Assembly (NCBI GenBank): GCA_019623805.1 | Contig: CP053680.1 | Location: 1,900,001-1,964,000, forward strand | Source: Gammaproteobacteria bacterium (ex Lamellibrachia satsuma) | GTDB lineage: Bacteria > Pseudomonadota > Gammaproteobacteria > Chromatiales > Chromatiaceae | DNA: 64,000 nt | Direction: 5' to 3' | Part shown: positions 1-9,909 of the stretch, piece by piece | Layout: the number at the start of each line of letters is the position of its first letter | How positions within the stretch are numbered: the first letter of the stretch is position 1 | Program-made: the position numbers and the translations under genes | Notes under the pieces: generated by a model | The model's database searches: none | The model's input: the letters and a program-made list of their open reading frames with translations, nothing else | What the model was told of the DNA's origin: nothing

Positions 1-354
1 GAGGCGGATAAGGTCGCAGGTTATGTTGAGCGGGATGTAAAAGATGCTGCGCACTACCTTATTGAGACAGGGGAACAGTTATCCGAGTGGTGGCAGTTTG
101 ATGTCCGGCAGGTGGAAGACCGAATGATCGAGATGTTCTCCCGAGTTGCGGATCAGACCAAGCTGGAGCTGAACAAGATCGCTGAACGGGCAAAAGAGGC
201 ATCCCGATACCACACCGGCGAGGTCACCGGACCCGGCACACTGATCTGTTCAAGCTGCGGCAAAGAGATGCATTTCAAAAAGACCGGGCACATCCCGCCC
301 TGCTCTGGATGCCACGGTACTGAATTCCGGCGGGCAGGTGAAAAAAAGGATTAA
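1..354 (+). CDS. Zinc-ribbon protein, DUF1451-like (5' end outside window)
   Basis: The reading frame is open from base 1, so the gene begins upstream of the window; the internal ATG at 112 is unlikely to be its start. The visible part is a charged, helical segment followed by a C-terminal zinc ribbon with two CxxC knuckles (CSSCG and CSGCH, about 20 residues apart). This arrangement fits the DUF1451/YbeL family of small zinc-ribbon proteins, whose function is unknown. It converges on adk, with a shared intergenic hairpin between the two. Family assignment is from recognition of the layout and is moderately sure; no function is implied. Confidence 0.72.
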   Translation, partial: EADKVAGYVERDVKDAAHYLIETGEQLSEWWQFDVRQVEDRMIEMFSRVADQTKLELNKIAERAKEASRYHTGEVTGPGTLICSSCGKEMHFKKTGHIPPCSGCHGTEFRRAGEKKD

Positions 355-427
355 ATATCTCCTCCGAAACGAGAGGGAGTAATAAATAAAATTGTGGGAG
401 CGGCCAGTCTTTTTGGCACACCACAAA

Positions 428-455
428 AAAGGGCCCCCATTTCAGGGAGCCCTTT
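428..455 (-). terminator. Rho-independent terminator for adk
   Basis: AAAGGGC pairs with GCCCTTT, and an inner CCC pairs with GGG around a short loop. On the minus strand the stem is followed by a run of six T, so it terminates adk. It lies between two convergent genes and may also slow transcription arriving from the left. Confidence 0.75.
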
Positions 456-481
456 CTCATCGGGCAATGGATTGAGTGGGG

Positions 482-1360
482 CTACCGCCGCCGCTTTCCA
501 ACCTTTTTCTTCTTGGCTGAGGCTTTCTTCTTCCTAGCCACCCTCTTCTTGGAAGAGACTTTATTCTTCCCAGTTGACTTCTTTTTGGAAGACAGCTTCT
601 TCTTTGAGGCCACTTTTTTCCTGGCGGAGACTTTTTTCTTCGCCATCGCCTTCTTCTTGCTGGAGACCTTCTTCTTCGCCGATGCCTTCTTCCTGGTAGA
701 CACCTTCTTCCTAGCGACTGCCTTTTTCCTGGCGGAGACTTTTTTCTTCGCCCTTGCCTTCTTCTTGGTGGACACCCTCTTCTTGGCGGCTACCTTTTTC
801 CTGGCTGAGGCTTTTTTCTTCGCCGATGCCTTCTTCTTGGTGGAGACCTTCTTCTTTGAGGTCACCTTTTTCCTGGCGGAGGTTTTCTTCTTCGCCATCG
901 CCTTCTTCTTGGTAGACCCCTTCTTCTTGGCAGTCACCTTTTTCTTGGCAGAGGCTTTTTTCTTCGCCGTCGCCTTCTTCTTGCTGGAGACCTTCTTCTT
1001 TGAGGTCACCTTTTTCTTGGTGGAGGCTTTCTTCTTCGCCGTCGCCTTCTTCTTGCTGGAGACCTTCTTCTTGGTAGCTACCTTCTTCTTGGCGGAGGCT
1101 TTTTTCTTCGCCGTCGCCTTCTTCTTGGTGGAGGCCTTCTTCTTTGAGGTCACCTTTTTCTTGGCAGAGGCTTTTTTCTTCACCGTCGTCTTCTTTTTGC
1201 TGGAGACCTTCTTCTTGGCAGCTACCTTCTTCTTGGCAGCTACCTTCTTCTTGGCGGAGGCTTTCTTCTTCGCCGTCGCCTTCTTCTTGGTGGAGACCTT
1301 CTTCTTTGAGGTCACCTTTTTCTTGGCAGAGGCTTTCTTCTTCGCCGCCACCTTCTTCCC
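482..1360 (-). repeat. 18-bp-period tandem coding repeat (KKK hexads of Adk tail)
   Basis: The DNA encoding the Adk tail is an imperfect tandem array with an 18-base period (one hexad), often with higher-order similarity over several hexads. It is strongly strand-biased: TTCTTC-rich on the plus strand, AAGAAG-rich on the coding strand. This produces a long spurious open frame on the plus strand. Such an array is prone to expansion, contraction and assembly collapse. Confidence 0.85.
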
Positions 1361-2212
1361 CGTAACAACCTTCTCATCGGCCACCGTGCTTTTCTCAGAC
1401 ACTTTCTCCTCAACCACCTCCTCCATCACTGCAACCGGCTCAGACTTGACCACAACAACAACCTCAGGTTCAAACTCCAGCTCGGGTACTGCGGTCTGTT
1501 CCGGCTCCATCACTTCATCTTCCTTTTCCGGCAGCAGCGTTTCCGCCTCGACTACAGGAGATGCAGCAACCCCATCCAGAATCTGACAAACGTTTGCAAA
1601 GATCTCTTCGATCTCCCCTGCGCCTTCGATCCGACGTAGCTTGCCCTGCTCATCATAATGCTCGATCAGCGGCACGGTCAGGTTGTCATAGACATGCAGG
1701 CGATGACTGATGGTCTCTTCGTTATCATCCACCCGCTGATGCAGCTTGCCGCCACACTTGTCGCACACACCTTCGACGATAGTGGGATTGCTGTAGATGT
1801 TGTACATCTGACCGCAGGACTCGCAATTGCGCCGCCCCACGAGCCGTTCCATCAGCGCATCGGTTTCAACATGGATGAGTATCGCGAGATCCAAAGGCTG
1901 ACCCAACTCAGTGAGCATGGCATCAAGGGTCTCGGACTGTTCAAGATTGCGCGGGAACCCGTCAAGAATATATCCCTCCTTCACATCCTGGGCCTGCAGA
2001 CGTTCCCGGATCATGGCAAGAACAATATTATCGGAAACCAGGTGTCCCGACTCCATTGCCTCCTTGGCCTGTCTGCCTAGTTCAGACTCCGCCGCCACAG
2101 CGGCACGCAGCAGATCCCCGGTGGAGATCTGGGGAATCCCGTATTTCCCCACAATCTTTTTGGCCTGGGTTCCCTTACCCGATCCTGGCGCTCCAAGCAG
2201 AACGATTCTCAT
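482..2212 (-). CDS. adk: Adenylate kinase fused to a histone H1-like lysine-repeat tail
   Basis: Residues 1-215 are a complete adenylate kinase (ATP + AMP to 2 ADP): P-loop GAPGSGKGTQ near the N-terminus, DGFPR motif, and a zinc-type LID with CESC and CDKC. Residues about 218-284 form an acidic Glu/Val-rich linker. Residues about 286 to the end (about 290 aa) are hexads of the form x-x-x-K-K-K, rich in Ala, Ser, Thr and Val, like bacterial histone H1-like and AlgP-type tails. Ordinary Adk is about 215 aa, so this is more than twice the usual length. The ATG at 2212 is chosen because AAGGGGAG lies five bases upstream; a GTG two codons earlier is the alternative. The kinase is likely active because all its motifs are present. 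A DNA- or polyanion-binding role for the tail is inference. Confidence 0.93.
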   Translation of the reverse strand: MRIVLLGAPGSGKGTQAKKIVGKYGIPQISTGDLLRAAVAAESELGRQAKEAMESGHLVSDNIVLAMIRERLQAQDVKEGYILDGFPRNLEQSETLDAMLTELGQPLDLAILIHVETDALMERLVGRRNCESCGQMYNIYSNPTIVEGVCDKCGGKLHQRVDDNEETISHRLHVYDNLTVPLIEHYDEQGKLRRIEGAGEIEEIFANVCQILDGVAASPVVEAETLLPEKEDEVMEPEQTAVPELEFEPEVVVVVKSEPVAVMEEVVEEKVSEKSTVADEKVVTGKKVAAKKKASAKKKVTSKKKVSTKKKATAKKKASAKKKVAAKKKVAAKKKVSSKKKTTVKKKASAKKKVTSKKKASTKKKATAKKKASAKKKVATKKKVSSKKKATAKKKASTKKKVTSKKKVSSKKKATAKKKASAKKKVTAKKKGSTKKKAMAKKKTSARKKVTSKKKVSTKKKASAKKKASARKKVAAKKRVSTKKKARAKKKVSARKKAVARKKVSTRKKASAKKKVSSKKKAMAKKKVSARKKVASKKKLSSKKKSTGKNKVSSKKRVARKKKASAKKKKVGKRRR

Positions 2213-2533
2213 CGCCACTCCCCTTTAAGTTAGTGGTATTTTATGTGTGGCCAACCCGCAGCCAATTTTGGATAAACACCCATGTCCCATACACTGTTGG
2301 TAGCGGAAAAAAACGCTGTCCCATGCCCTACACCATCAGCTAATTAGGAAATTCCATGACTGCATCTAAGTTTTGGATTGGCCGCCGTTGATCAGCTTGG
2401 GTAAGCTAATATCAGAATACCCCTAAAGTCAACGAAGTTTATGTACTCATCCGGGGCAATCGATTATGCTTCGACCCCCGTGGCCTGGCGACTCTGGGCT
2501 TGATTAAATTGACGGACTGCAGACCTTCCCCCC
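2213..2533. other. Divergent intergenic region between adk and the 115-aa gene
   Basis: This 321-base gap must hold the leftward adk promoter and the promoter for the rightward 115-aa gene. I see no convincing -35/-10 pair, hairpin terminator or conserved RNA in it. Open frames crossing it lack ribosome sites and are not supported. Confidence 0.4.
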
Positions 2534-2881
2534 ATGCCGGAAATTCCAGATATTACCGACTCAGAGCGCTGGATCATCGATACCACCCTCAAAGAGCGCT
2601 ACGACCGTGATGTGCCTTTGCAGCTCGCAGACGCTGAGATACGCCTAATGCTCTCAGACAGGGTGCTCACAAGCTGCCCGGTCGTCTACTGGAACGAGGA
2701 AGACTGCAACTTCGTGCTGTTCAAGACGGGCGACCGTAAATACCGCTGCCAATTTTTCTACCGGGGATATCAGCAGTACGGCACCGGCGTCCATGAATAT
2801 GACGATTTGACCGAATGTATCGTCTCCCTGCTGCAGACACAGGCCGATTATGCGGCCAAAGAGCGGGGCGACCTGAAATAA
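2534..2881 (+). CDS. Hypothetical protein, 115 aa, upstream of PPi-PFK
   Basis: I do not recognise this protein. It is an acidic, soluble 115-residue sequence without signal peptide or membrane segment, with aromatic-rich strands in its middle (YWNEEDCNFVLFK, QFFYRGYQQYG). Codon use resembles its neighbours. It ends 54 bases before pfp on the same strand, and pfp has its own ribosome site, so the two may be co-transcribed. That suggests, but does not show, a link to the pyrophosphate enzymes. The ribosome site in front of its ATG is weak. Confidence 0.6.
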   Translation: MPEIPDITDSERWIIDTTLKERYDRDVPLQLADAEIRLMLSDRVLTSCPVVYWNEEDCNFVLFKTGDRKYRCQFFYRGYQQYGTGVHEYDDLTECIVSLLQTQADYAAKERGDLK

Positions 2882-2935
2882 CAGTTCCAGACAATATCCA
2901 TTTTTTCCGCTATTAAATTAGGGAGTTAGCCAGAT

Positions 2936-4192
2936 ATGACAGCAAAGAATGCCTTCTACGCCCAATCCGGCGGCGTGACCGCAGTCATCAACTCATCCGC
3001 CTGTGGCGTCATTGAGACCTGCCGCAAGCACAGCGACAAGATCGCCAACGTCTACGCCGGCCGCAACGGCATCATCGGCGCACTGACCGAAGATCTGATC
3101 GACACCTCCCAGGAGTCCGCTGATGATATCGCCGCACTGAAGACCACCCCTTCCGGCGGTTTCGGTTCCTGCCGCTTCAAGCTGAAAGGCCTGGAGGAGA
3201 GCAAGCGTGAATATGAGCGTTTGATCGAGATCTTTAAGGCCCATAACATCGGCTACTTCTTCTACAATGGCGGCGGCGACTCCGCCGACACCTGCTACAA
3301 GGTCTCCCAGCTCTCCGAGAAGATGGGCTATCCGGTTCAGGCCATCCACGTACCGAAAACCGTGGACAACGACCTGCCGATCACCGACAACTGCCCTGGT
3401 TTCGGCTCCGTAGCCAAATATATCGCCGTTTCCACCCTGGAGGCCTCCTACGACGTGCGCTCCATGGCCGCCACCTCCACCAAGATCTTCGTGATCGAGG
3501 TGATGGGTCGCCACGCAGGCTGGATCGCCGCCGCCGGTGCGCTGGTCGAGGACTATGGCATTCCGGTTGTTACTCTGTTCCCTGAGATCGAGTTCGACAA
3601 GGAGAAATTCATCGCTGCTGTCGATGCCAAGGTGAAAGAGCACGGCTACTGCACCATCTGCGTCTCTGAAGGCGCCCACTACCCTGACGGCACTTTCCTG
3701 GCCGAACAGGGCACTCGCGACTCCTTCGGTCACGCCCAGTTGGGCGGTGCAGCACCGATCGTCGCCAACATGGTCAAAGATGCCTTGGGCCACAAGTTTC
3801 ACTGGGCTGTTGCCGATTATCTGCAACGCGCAGCACGTCATCTGGCCTCTGAGTCTGACGTCGAGCAGGCCTATGCCCTGGGTCAGGCCGCTGTTGAAAA
3901 GGCGCTGGAAGGCAAGAATTCCATCATGCCGACCGTTGTTCGCGAGTCTTCCAATCCCTACAAGTGGAGCATCGGTGAAGCCCCACTGAGCGAGGTCGCC
4001 AATGTCGAGAAGATGATGCCGATGGATTTCATCTCCGAGGATGGCTTCGGCATCACAGACAAATGCAAGGAGTACCTCTACCCACTGATCAAAGGCGAGG
4101 CCTACCCCGAGTATGACGACAACGGCATGCCCAAGTACGTCACCATGAAGGGCGCCCCTGTGCAGCAAAAGTTGGAAAAATTCGAAATCTAA
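2936..4192 (+). CDS. pfp: Pyrophosphate-dependent 6-phosphofructokinase
   Basis: This enzyme reversibly phosphorylates fructose 6-phosphate using PPi instead of ATP. The 418-aa sequence carries the PfkA-family catalytic motif PKTVDND (residues 140-146) and MGRHAGW (190-196). Two positions mark PPi use in this family: Asp in GGGDS (112-116) where ATP enzymes have Gly, and Lys at the second position of PKTVDND. AGGGAG precedes the ATG. The next gene is a membrane pyrophosphatase, a pairing known from methanotrophs and sulfur-oxidising symbionts. There PPi-PFK is proposed to run in the gluconeogenic direction and to act on sedoheptulose bisphosphate in the Calvin cycle, releasing PPi for the pump. 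Those roles are established for relatives and inferred here. Confidence 0.93.
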   Translation: MTAKNAFYAQSGGVTAVINSSACGVIETCRKHSDKIANVYAGRNGIIGALTEDLIDTSQESADDIAALKTTPSGGFGSCRFKLKGLEESKREYERLIEIFKAHNIGYFFYNGGGDSADTCYKVSQLSEKMGYPVQAIHVPKTVDNDLPITDNCPGFGSVAKYIAVSTLEASYDVRSMAATSTKIFVIEVMGRHAGWIAAAGALVEDYGIPVVTLFPEIEFDKEKFIAAVDAKVKEHGYCTICVSEGAHYPDGTFLAEQGTRDSFGHAQLGGAAPIVANMVKDALGHKFHWAVADYLQRAARHLASESDVEQAYALGQAAVEKALEGKNSIMPTVVRESSNPYKWSIGEAPLSEVANVEKMMPMDFISEDGFGITDKCKEYLYPLIKGEAYPEYDDNGMPKYVTMKGAPVQQKLEKFEI

Positions 4193-4203
4193 GGCCAAAA
4201 ATC

Positions 4204-4236
4204 GTGGGGGGCTGTTTCAGCGCCCCCACTTTATTT
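4204..4236 (+). terminator. Rho-independent terminator after pfp
   Basis: GTGGGGG pairs with CCCCCAC, the stem continuing through a small bulge to CTG/CAG, and is followed by TTTATTTT. It separates pfp from hppA, so hppA probably has its own promoter in the 150 bases that follow. Confidence 0.8.
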
Positions 4237-4385
4237 TCGTCTGATTTGATTCGAGTCAAAGATTTGGCATTTAGGAATATTAGAAAGTAGTAGGTCTGCG
4301 CGTGGGGAAGCGCAGTCAGCGACCGAAGAAATATCGACCAAAAAACCGTTATCCGATCTATTAATACGTTGAGGAGGGTTCCTAC

Positions 4386-6416
<2,031 letters not shown>

Positions 6417-6438
6417 TTTCAGACCTTTGGTTTGATTG

Positions 6439-6466
6439 AAAAGGGGGGCTTCGGCTCCCCTTTTTT
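6439..6466 (+). terminator. Rho-independent terminator after hppA
   Basis: AAAAGGGG pairs with CCCCTTTT around a CTTCGG-containing loop, followed by more T residues. A standard intrinsic terminator. Confidence 0.88.
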
Positions 6467-6695
6467 GTTGGGTTTATTTCTGACCCTCAACCAGACATCC
6501 CAACAAAAACTTTCCCATGCCATAAAAAGGGGAAATACCCAACAAGCTGGACACCCGCCGCCCATACCCTTAACCTAGCCCAAAATTTCATGGCAATAGA
6601 TCTATCTTTCAGGTCGATGCTGCCAATCAATAAATACGCTTTACACACTAGGCCGGTATCTATCCGGCCTTTTGCGCCCATAAAGGTAGCAATTT

Positions 6696-7244
6696 ATGAA
6701 TCTGGACAGAGTCAGTTCCGGCAACAACGTACCCAATGAAATCAATGTCATCATTGAGATTCCTGCTCATTCAGATCCTGTCAAATATGAGCTGGATAAA
6801 GAAACCGGCGCAATGTTCGTCGACCGTTTCATGTCCACGGCAATGCACTACCCCTGCAACTACGGTTATGTGCCCCACACTCTCTCTCCGGACGGCGACC
6901 CGGTCGATGTGCTGGTGCTTACCCCATACCCCTTGATTCCCGGGTCCGTCATCTCCTGCCGCCCCGTTGGTGTGCTAAAGATGAAGGATGAGTCAGGCGA
7001 TGATGCCAAGATTCTTGCTGTGCCGATCGACAAGTCCTGCAAATCCTACCGCCATGTGCAAAGCTTCAGGGATTTAGCCGGTGACGTACTCAACCGCATC
7101 TCCCACTTCTTTGAACACTACAAAGACCTCGACGAAGGGAAATGGGTGCGCGTTGACGGCTGGTACGGAATCGATGAAGCGAAGGATGAGATTCTATCGA
7201 GCATCAAGATGTTCCAGGATGCCCCTGAAAAACCCAATTTCTAA
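6696..7244 (+). CDS. ppa: Soluble inorganic pyrophosphatase (family I)
   Basis: A cytoplasmic Mg-dependent enzyme that hydrolyses PPi to phosphate. The 182-aa length and the segments [12 protein letters not shown] and [10 protein letters not shown] (the metal-binding Asp cluster) are typical of the E. coli-type hexameric enzyme. AAAGGTAG precedes the ATG. It is encoded directly after the PPi-conserving pump. The cell therefore has both energy-conserving and wasteful PPi hydrolysis, which should require control of Ppa activity or expression. No regulatory site can be identified from the sequence. Confidence 0.95.
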   Translation: MNLDRVSSGNNVPNEINVIIEIPAHSDPVKYELDKETGAMFVDRFMSTAMHYPCNYGYVPHTLSPDGDPVDVLVLTPYPLIPGSVISCRPVGVLKMKDESGDDAKILAVPIDKSCKSYRHVQSFRDLAGDVLNRISHFFEHYKDLDEGKWVRVDGWYGIDEAKDEILSSIKMFQDAPEKPNF

Positions 7245-7295
7245 CGGGGGCGAACTGGCTATAATGGCCTGCCCCCTCCAAAGCAACCAAAATCC

Positions 7296-7835
7296 ATGAA
7301 GATCTGCATTTTATCCGACAGCCATGACCATATCCCCCTGCTCGACGCTGCGGTTGCCGAGGCCAAGTCGCTGGGCGCCGAAGCCGTCCTGCATTGTGGT
7401 GATGTTGTCGCTCCCAGCACACTGAAATGCCTGAATAAACACCGTTTGCCAGTACACGTAATACATGGCAACAATACCGGCGACCTCTATACACTGGGGC
7501 GTCTCACCAATCATGAGGATAGCGTGATTGAGTATCACGGTATGGATGCCGGGGTGGAACTCGGGGGAAAACGCATCTTTCTGGTGCACTACCCCCATTA
7601 TGCACGCGCAATGGCTGCAACCGGCAACTGGGATCTGGTCTGCTGTGGCCACAGCCACAAAGTCAAATTTGAAGATCTGCCCAACATCAAGGGCGGCAAG
7701 ACACTACTGGTAAACCCCGGCACTATCGGTGGCGTCGGAAAATCCGCAGCCACCTACGTCATGGCCGATCTTGGAAGTATGCAGTTTGAGGTCCGCGAGA
7801 TCTCGAAGAAGATAGAACACGAGGACGATGAGTAA
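7296..7835 (+). CDS. Metallophosphoesterase, YfcE/MJ0936-type phosphodiesterase
   Basis: The 179-aa protein has every calcineurin-like metal motif in order: DSH near residue 8, CGDV (about 33), GNN (about 56), HYPH (about 92) and GHSH (about 115). YfcE-type enzymes hydrolyse artificial phosphodiesters and, in relatives, cyclic nucleotides; the physiological substrate is unknown. It follows ppa by 51 bases and is followed within a few bases by moaC, so the three may form one transcript. Family assignment is firm, substrate unknown. Confidence 0.88.
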   Translation: MKICILSDSHDHIPLLDAAVAEAKSLGAEAVLHCGDVVAPSTLKCLNKHRLPVHVIHGNNTGDLYTLGRLTNHEDSVIEYHGMDAGVELGGKRIFLVHYPHYARAMAATGNWDLVCCGHSHKVKFEDLPNIKGGKTLLVNPGTIGGVGKSAATYVMADLGSMQFEVREISKKIEHEDDE

Positions 7836-7842
7836 CAAACAC

Positions 7843-8322
7843 ATGTCTGAACTCACCCACTTCAATGCTATTGGAGAGGCTCATATGGTCGATGTGGGTG
7901 ATAAAACCGTTACCCACCGCGTAGCCGTCACTGAAGGTCGTATCCAAATGGAGCCTGACACCCTCCAACTGATCATGCAGGGAGGGCATAAGAAGGGCGA
8001 TGTTCTCGGTATCGCCAGAGTAGCCGGCATCATGGCCGCCAAAAAGACCGCGGATCTGGTACCTCTCTGCCACCCACTGGCACTGACCAAGGTCAATATC
8101 GATCTTATCCCTGAGCCAGACGGCAACAGTGTCTACTGCCAAAGCAGGGTAGAGACCCGTGGTCAGACCGGCGTCGAGATGGAAGCACTCTGTGCAACCC
8201 AGGTAGCGCTATTGACCATCTATGATATGTGTAAGGCTGTAGATCGCGGTATGACTATCAATCAGGTACGGCTGCTGGAAAAAGCCGGCGGCAAATCGGG
8301 ACACTGGAAGCGTTCTGAGTAA
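7843..8322 (+). CDS. moaC: Cyclic pyranopterin monophosphate synthase
   Basis: MoaC catalyses the second step of molybdenum cofactor synthesis, forming cyclic pyranopterin monophosphate with MoaA. Characteristic segments are present: GEAHMVDV at the N-terminus, the active-site stretch DLVPLCHPL, and [20 protein letters not shown] followed by the C-terminal Lys. The start at 7843 (MSELTHFN) matches the usual N-terminus of the family, giving 159 aa. An in-frame ATG at 7828 overlapping the previous stop codon is the alternative. No other molybdopterin gene is nearby. Confidence 0.93.
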   Translation: MSELTHFNAIGEAHMVDVGDKTVTHRVAVTEGRIQMEPDTLQLIMQGGHKKGDVLGIARVAGIMAAKKTADLVPLCHPLALTKVNIDLIPEPDGNSVYCQSRVETRGQTGVEMEALCATQVALLTIYDMCKAVDRGMTINQVRLLEKAGGKSGHWKRSE

Positions 8323-8427
8323 CTACGATCATATTAACAAATGCAAAATAATGTAAAATAACATGAGAGTTTTTTATATTTCTTACCTGCATCTTTTGAA
8401 CAATATGCCAACCCGAGGAGATACGCC

Positions 8428-8883
8428 ATGGGTGCCTTTGTAGAGTGGTCAGATTCGCTAAGTGTTGGAATCGAAGAGATCGACGAACAGCACAAAATTC
8501 TGGTGGATCTGATAAACCGCATGCATCAGGCAATCCACGAGCGCCATGGCAGCGATGCTGTTAAAGGCATTCTCGCAGAACTCGCGGACTACACCCGTAT
8601 TCACTTTGCCGTGGAAGAGAGCCTGATGCGCATTCTCAACTACCCTGGCTATGAAGAGCACAAAGAGATCCATGAAGAGTTGCTCGGCCACGTTGTCGAG
8701 CTCATACAAAAAGTTGAGTCAGGCAAAACCGCCATCGGTTTCGAATTGTTGCATTTTCTCAAGACCTGGCTCACAAAGCACATTATGGAAGAGGACATGC
8801 AGTACACCGGGTTCTTTCTTGCCGCCGGCGCCAGTCCTAAATTGAACAAAAAATCCTGGATCAAGCGTCTTTGGGGCAGCTGA
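8428..8883 (+). CDS. Bacteriohemerythrin
   Basis: A small four-helix oxygen-binding protein with a non-heme di-iron site. All ligands are visible: His22, His59 and Glu63 (HFAVE), His78 and His82 (HKEIH), His118 and Asp123 (HIMEED). The 151-aa length is that of a single-domain bacteriohemerythrin with a short C-terminal tail. GAGGAG precedes the ATG. It stands alone between moaC and engB. Roles in oxygen storage, delivery or sensing in microaerophiles are known for the family; which applies here cannot be told. Confidence 0.93.
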   Translation: MGAFVEWSDSLSVGIEEIDEQHKILVDLINRMHQAIHERHGSDAVKGILAELADYTRIHFAVEESLMRILNYPGYEEHKEIHEELLGHVVELIQKVESGKTAIGFELLHFLKTWLTKHIMEEDMQYTGFFLAAGASPKLNKKSWIKRLWGS

Positions 8884-8917
8884 TCCAGTGGTCATTCAAT
8901 AAATATAATCAGGATGC

Positions 8918-8938
8918 GTAGGGTGCGCCATGCGCACC
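8918..8938. repeat. Palindromic intergenic repeat, family A copy 1
   Basis: GTAGGGTGCGC, then CAT, then GCGCACC: a truncated copy of a palindrome also found at 12926, 25387 (paired) and 31420. All copies are intergenic. Confidence 0.75.
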
Positions 8939-8979
8939 AAAACAAGCCGGAATCATTACATTGATAAAGCACTAGGTAT

Positions 8980-9591
8980 ATGAATCCCTTCTACCACCGC
9001 GCACAGTTTCTCACCAGCGCGGCCAAGCTCTCTCAAAGCCCCACCGACACAGGTATCGAAGTGGCATTTGCCGGCCGCTCAAATGCCGGAAAATCCAGCG
9101 CCCTCAATACTCTATGTCAGCAAAAAAGCCTGGCGCGCACCAGCAAAACTCCAGGGCGAACCCAACTGCTGAACTTCTTTTCACTGGATGAAAACAGGCG
9201 TCTCGTCGACCTGCCGGGATACGGCTACGCAAAAGTAGCGGAGGCGGTAAAAAGCCAGTGGCAGGGAGCACTCGCAGACTATCTGGCACAACGGCACTCT
9301 CTGCGCGGCCTGATATTGTTAATGGATGTGCGCCACCCGTTAAAGGATTTTGACCGGCAGATGCTGGAATGGAACACCCACCAGAGCCTTCCCACTCACA
9401 TCCTGCTGACGAAAGCGGACAAGTTGAAACGGGGAGCAGCCAACAGCGCACTCTTGAATGTCAGGGAAACGCTGAAAGAGTACCCTGAGATTACGGTGCA
9501 GCTCTTTTCATCCCCAAAGCGCCAGGGTATTACCGAAGTACATCACCTGCTCGACATTTGGTTTGACCTGGACCAGGACGAAACGAAATAA
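8980..9591 (+). CDS. engB: Ribosome-biogenesis GTPase YsxC/EngB
   Basis: A small Ras-like GTPase required for assembly of the large ribosomal subunit. GTPase motifs are in order: G1 GRSNAGKS (32-39), G3 DLPGYG (77-82), G4 TKADKL and G5 SSPK near the C-terminus. The 203-aa length is standard. It converges with trkH across a 318-base gap that holds the candidate structured RNA described next. No clear T-tailed terminator for engB is visible on the plus strand. Confidence 0.95.
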   Translation: MNPFYHRAQFLTSAAKLSQSPTDTGIEVAFAGRSNAGKSSALNTLCQQKSLARTSKTPGRTQLLNFFSLDENRRLVDLPGYGYAKVAEAVKSQWQGALADYLAQRHSLRGLILLMDVRHPLKDFDRQMLEWNTHQSLPTHILLTKADKLKRGAANSALLNVRETLKEYPEITVQLFSSPKRQGITEVHHLLDIWFDLDQDETK

Positions 9592-9627
9592 GCCCAAAGA
9601 AGTTCGTGACAGGAATTCAACAGGGCA

Positions 9628-9746
9628 AAAAAGAAGACCCCGAGCACCTAAAGGGGAAAGGCGTCCGGGGTCGATCTTCCCGGATGGGGTCACCGGGAAG
9701 GGCGGGCCGCCAAGGGAGGGAAGCAGCCCTATCAGTCGTCGCGACT
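9628..9746 (-). ncRNA. Candidate structured RNA or structured trkH 3' UTR with terminator
   Basis: Read on the minus strand, this G+C-rich stretch forms successive hairpins: AGTCG/CGACT (9734-9746), GGGC/GCCC closing a G/C-rich loop (9700-9729), a perfect 8-bp CTTCCCGG/CCGGGAAG stem with 9-base loop (9676-9700), then GACCCCG/CGGGGTC (9636-9672) followed by TTCTTTTTT, a good intrinsic terminator. It lies 160 bases beyond the trkH stop, so it may be the end of the trkH transcript or a separate small RNA. I cannot match it to a known RNA family. The rest of the 318-base engB-trkH gap is AT-rich and shows nothing else. Confidence 0.45.
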
Positions 9747-9909
9747 TGTAAAATAAGACCGATATCGTCAAAGATAGTTCAAAACTGATGGAAAAACAGT
9801 CTTCATCGGCACGAAAAAACTTCAACTATTTGTTTTTACTGAAAATAAATTCCACCGGCATCCTATCGCAGAAAAAGGACCAAAACCCCTAAAACGATTT
9901 TGATCCATG

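Noticed and set aside
513..1586. A 357-codon plus-strand frame rich in Phe, Leu and Ala opposite the Adk tail
   Set aside because: It is the antisense shadow of the lysine-repeat array; it has no ribosome site and its composition follows entirely from the AAG repeats on the other strand.
2993..4198. A 401-codon minus-strand frame opposite pfp
   Set aside because: The plus-strand frame encodes a motif-complete PPi-PFK; the antisense frame is a codon-bias artefact without recognisable domains.
9660..9735. Possible 4.5S/SRP RNA because of a GGAAGCAGCC stretch on the plus strand
   Set aside because: The remainder of the conserved SRP loop is missing and the stems do not fold as a single long hairpin.
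9606..9825. Short open frames on both strands across the engB-trkH gap
   Set aside because: They cross strong hairpins and a terminator and have no ribosome sites; a structured RNA explains the sequence better.
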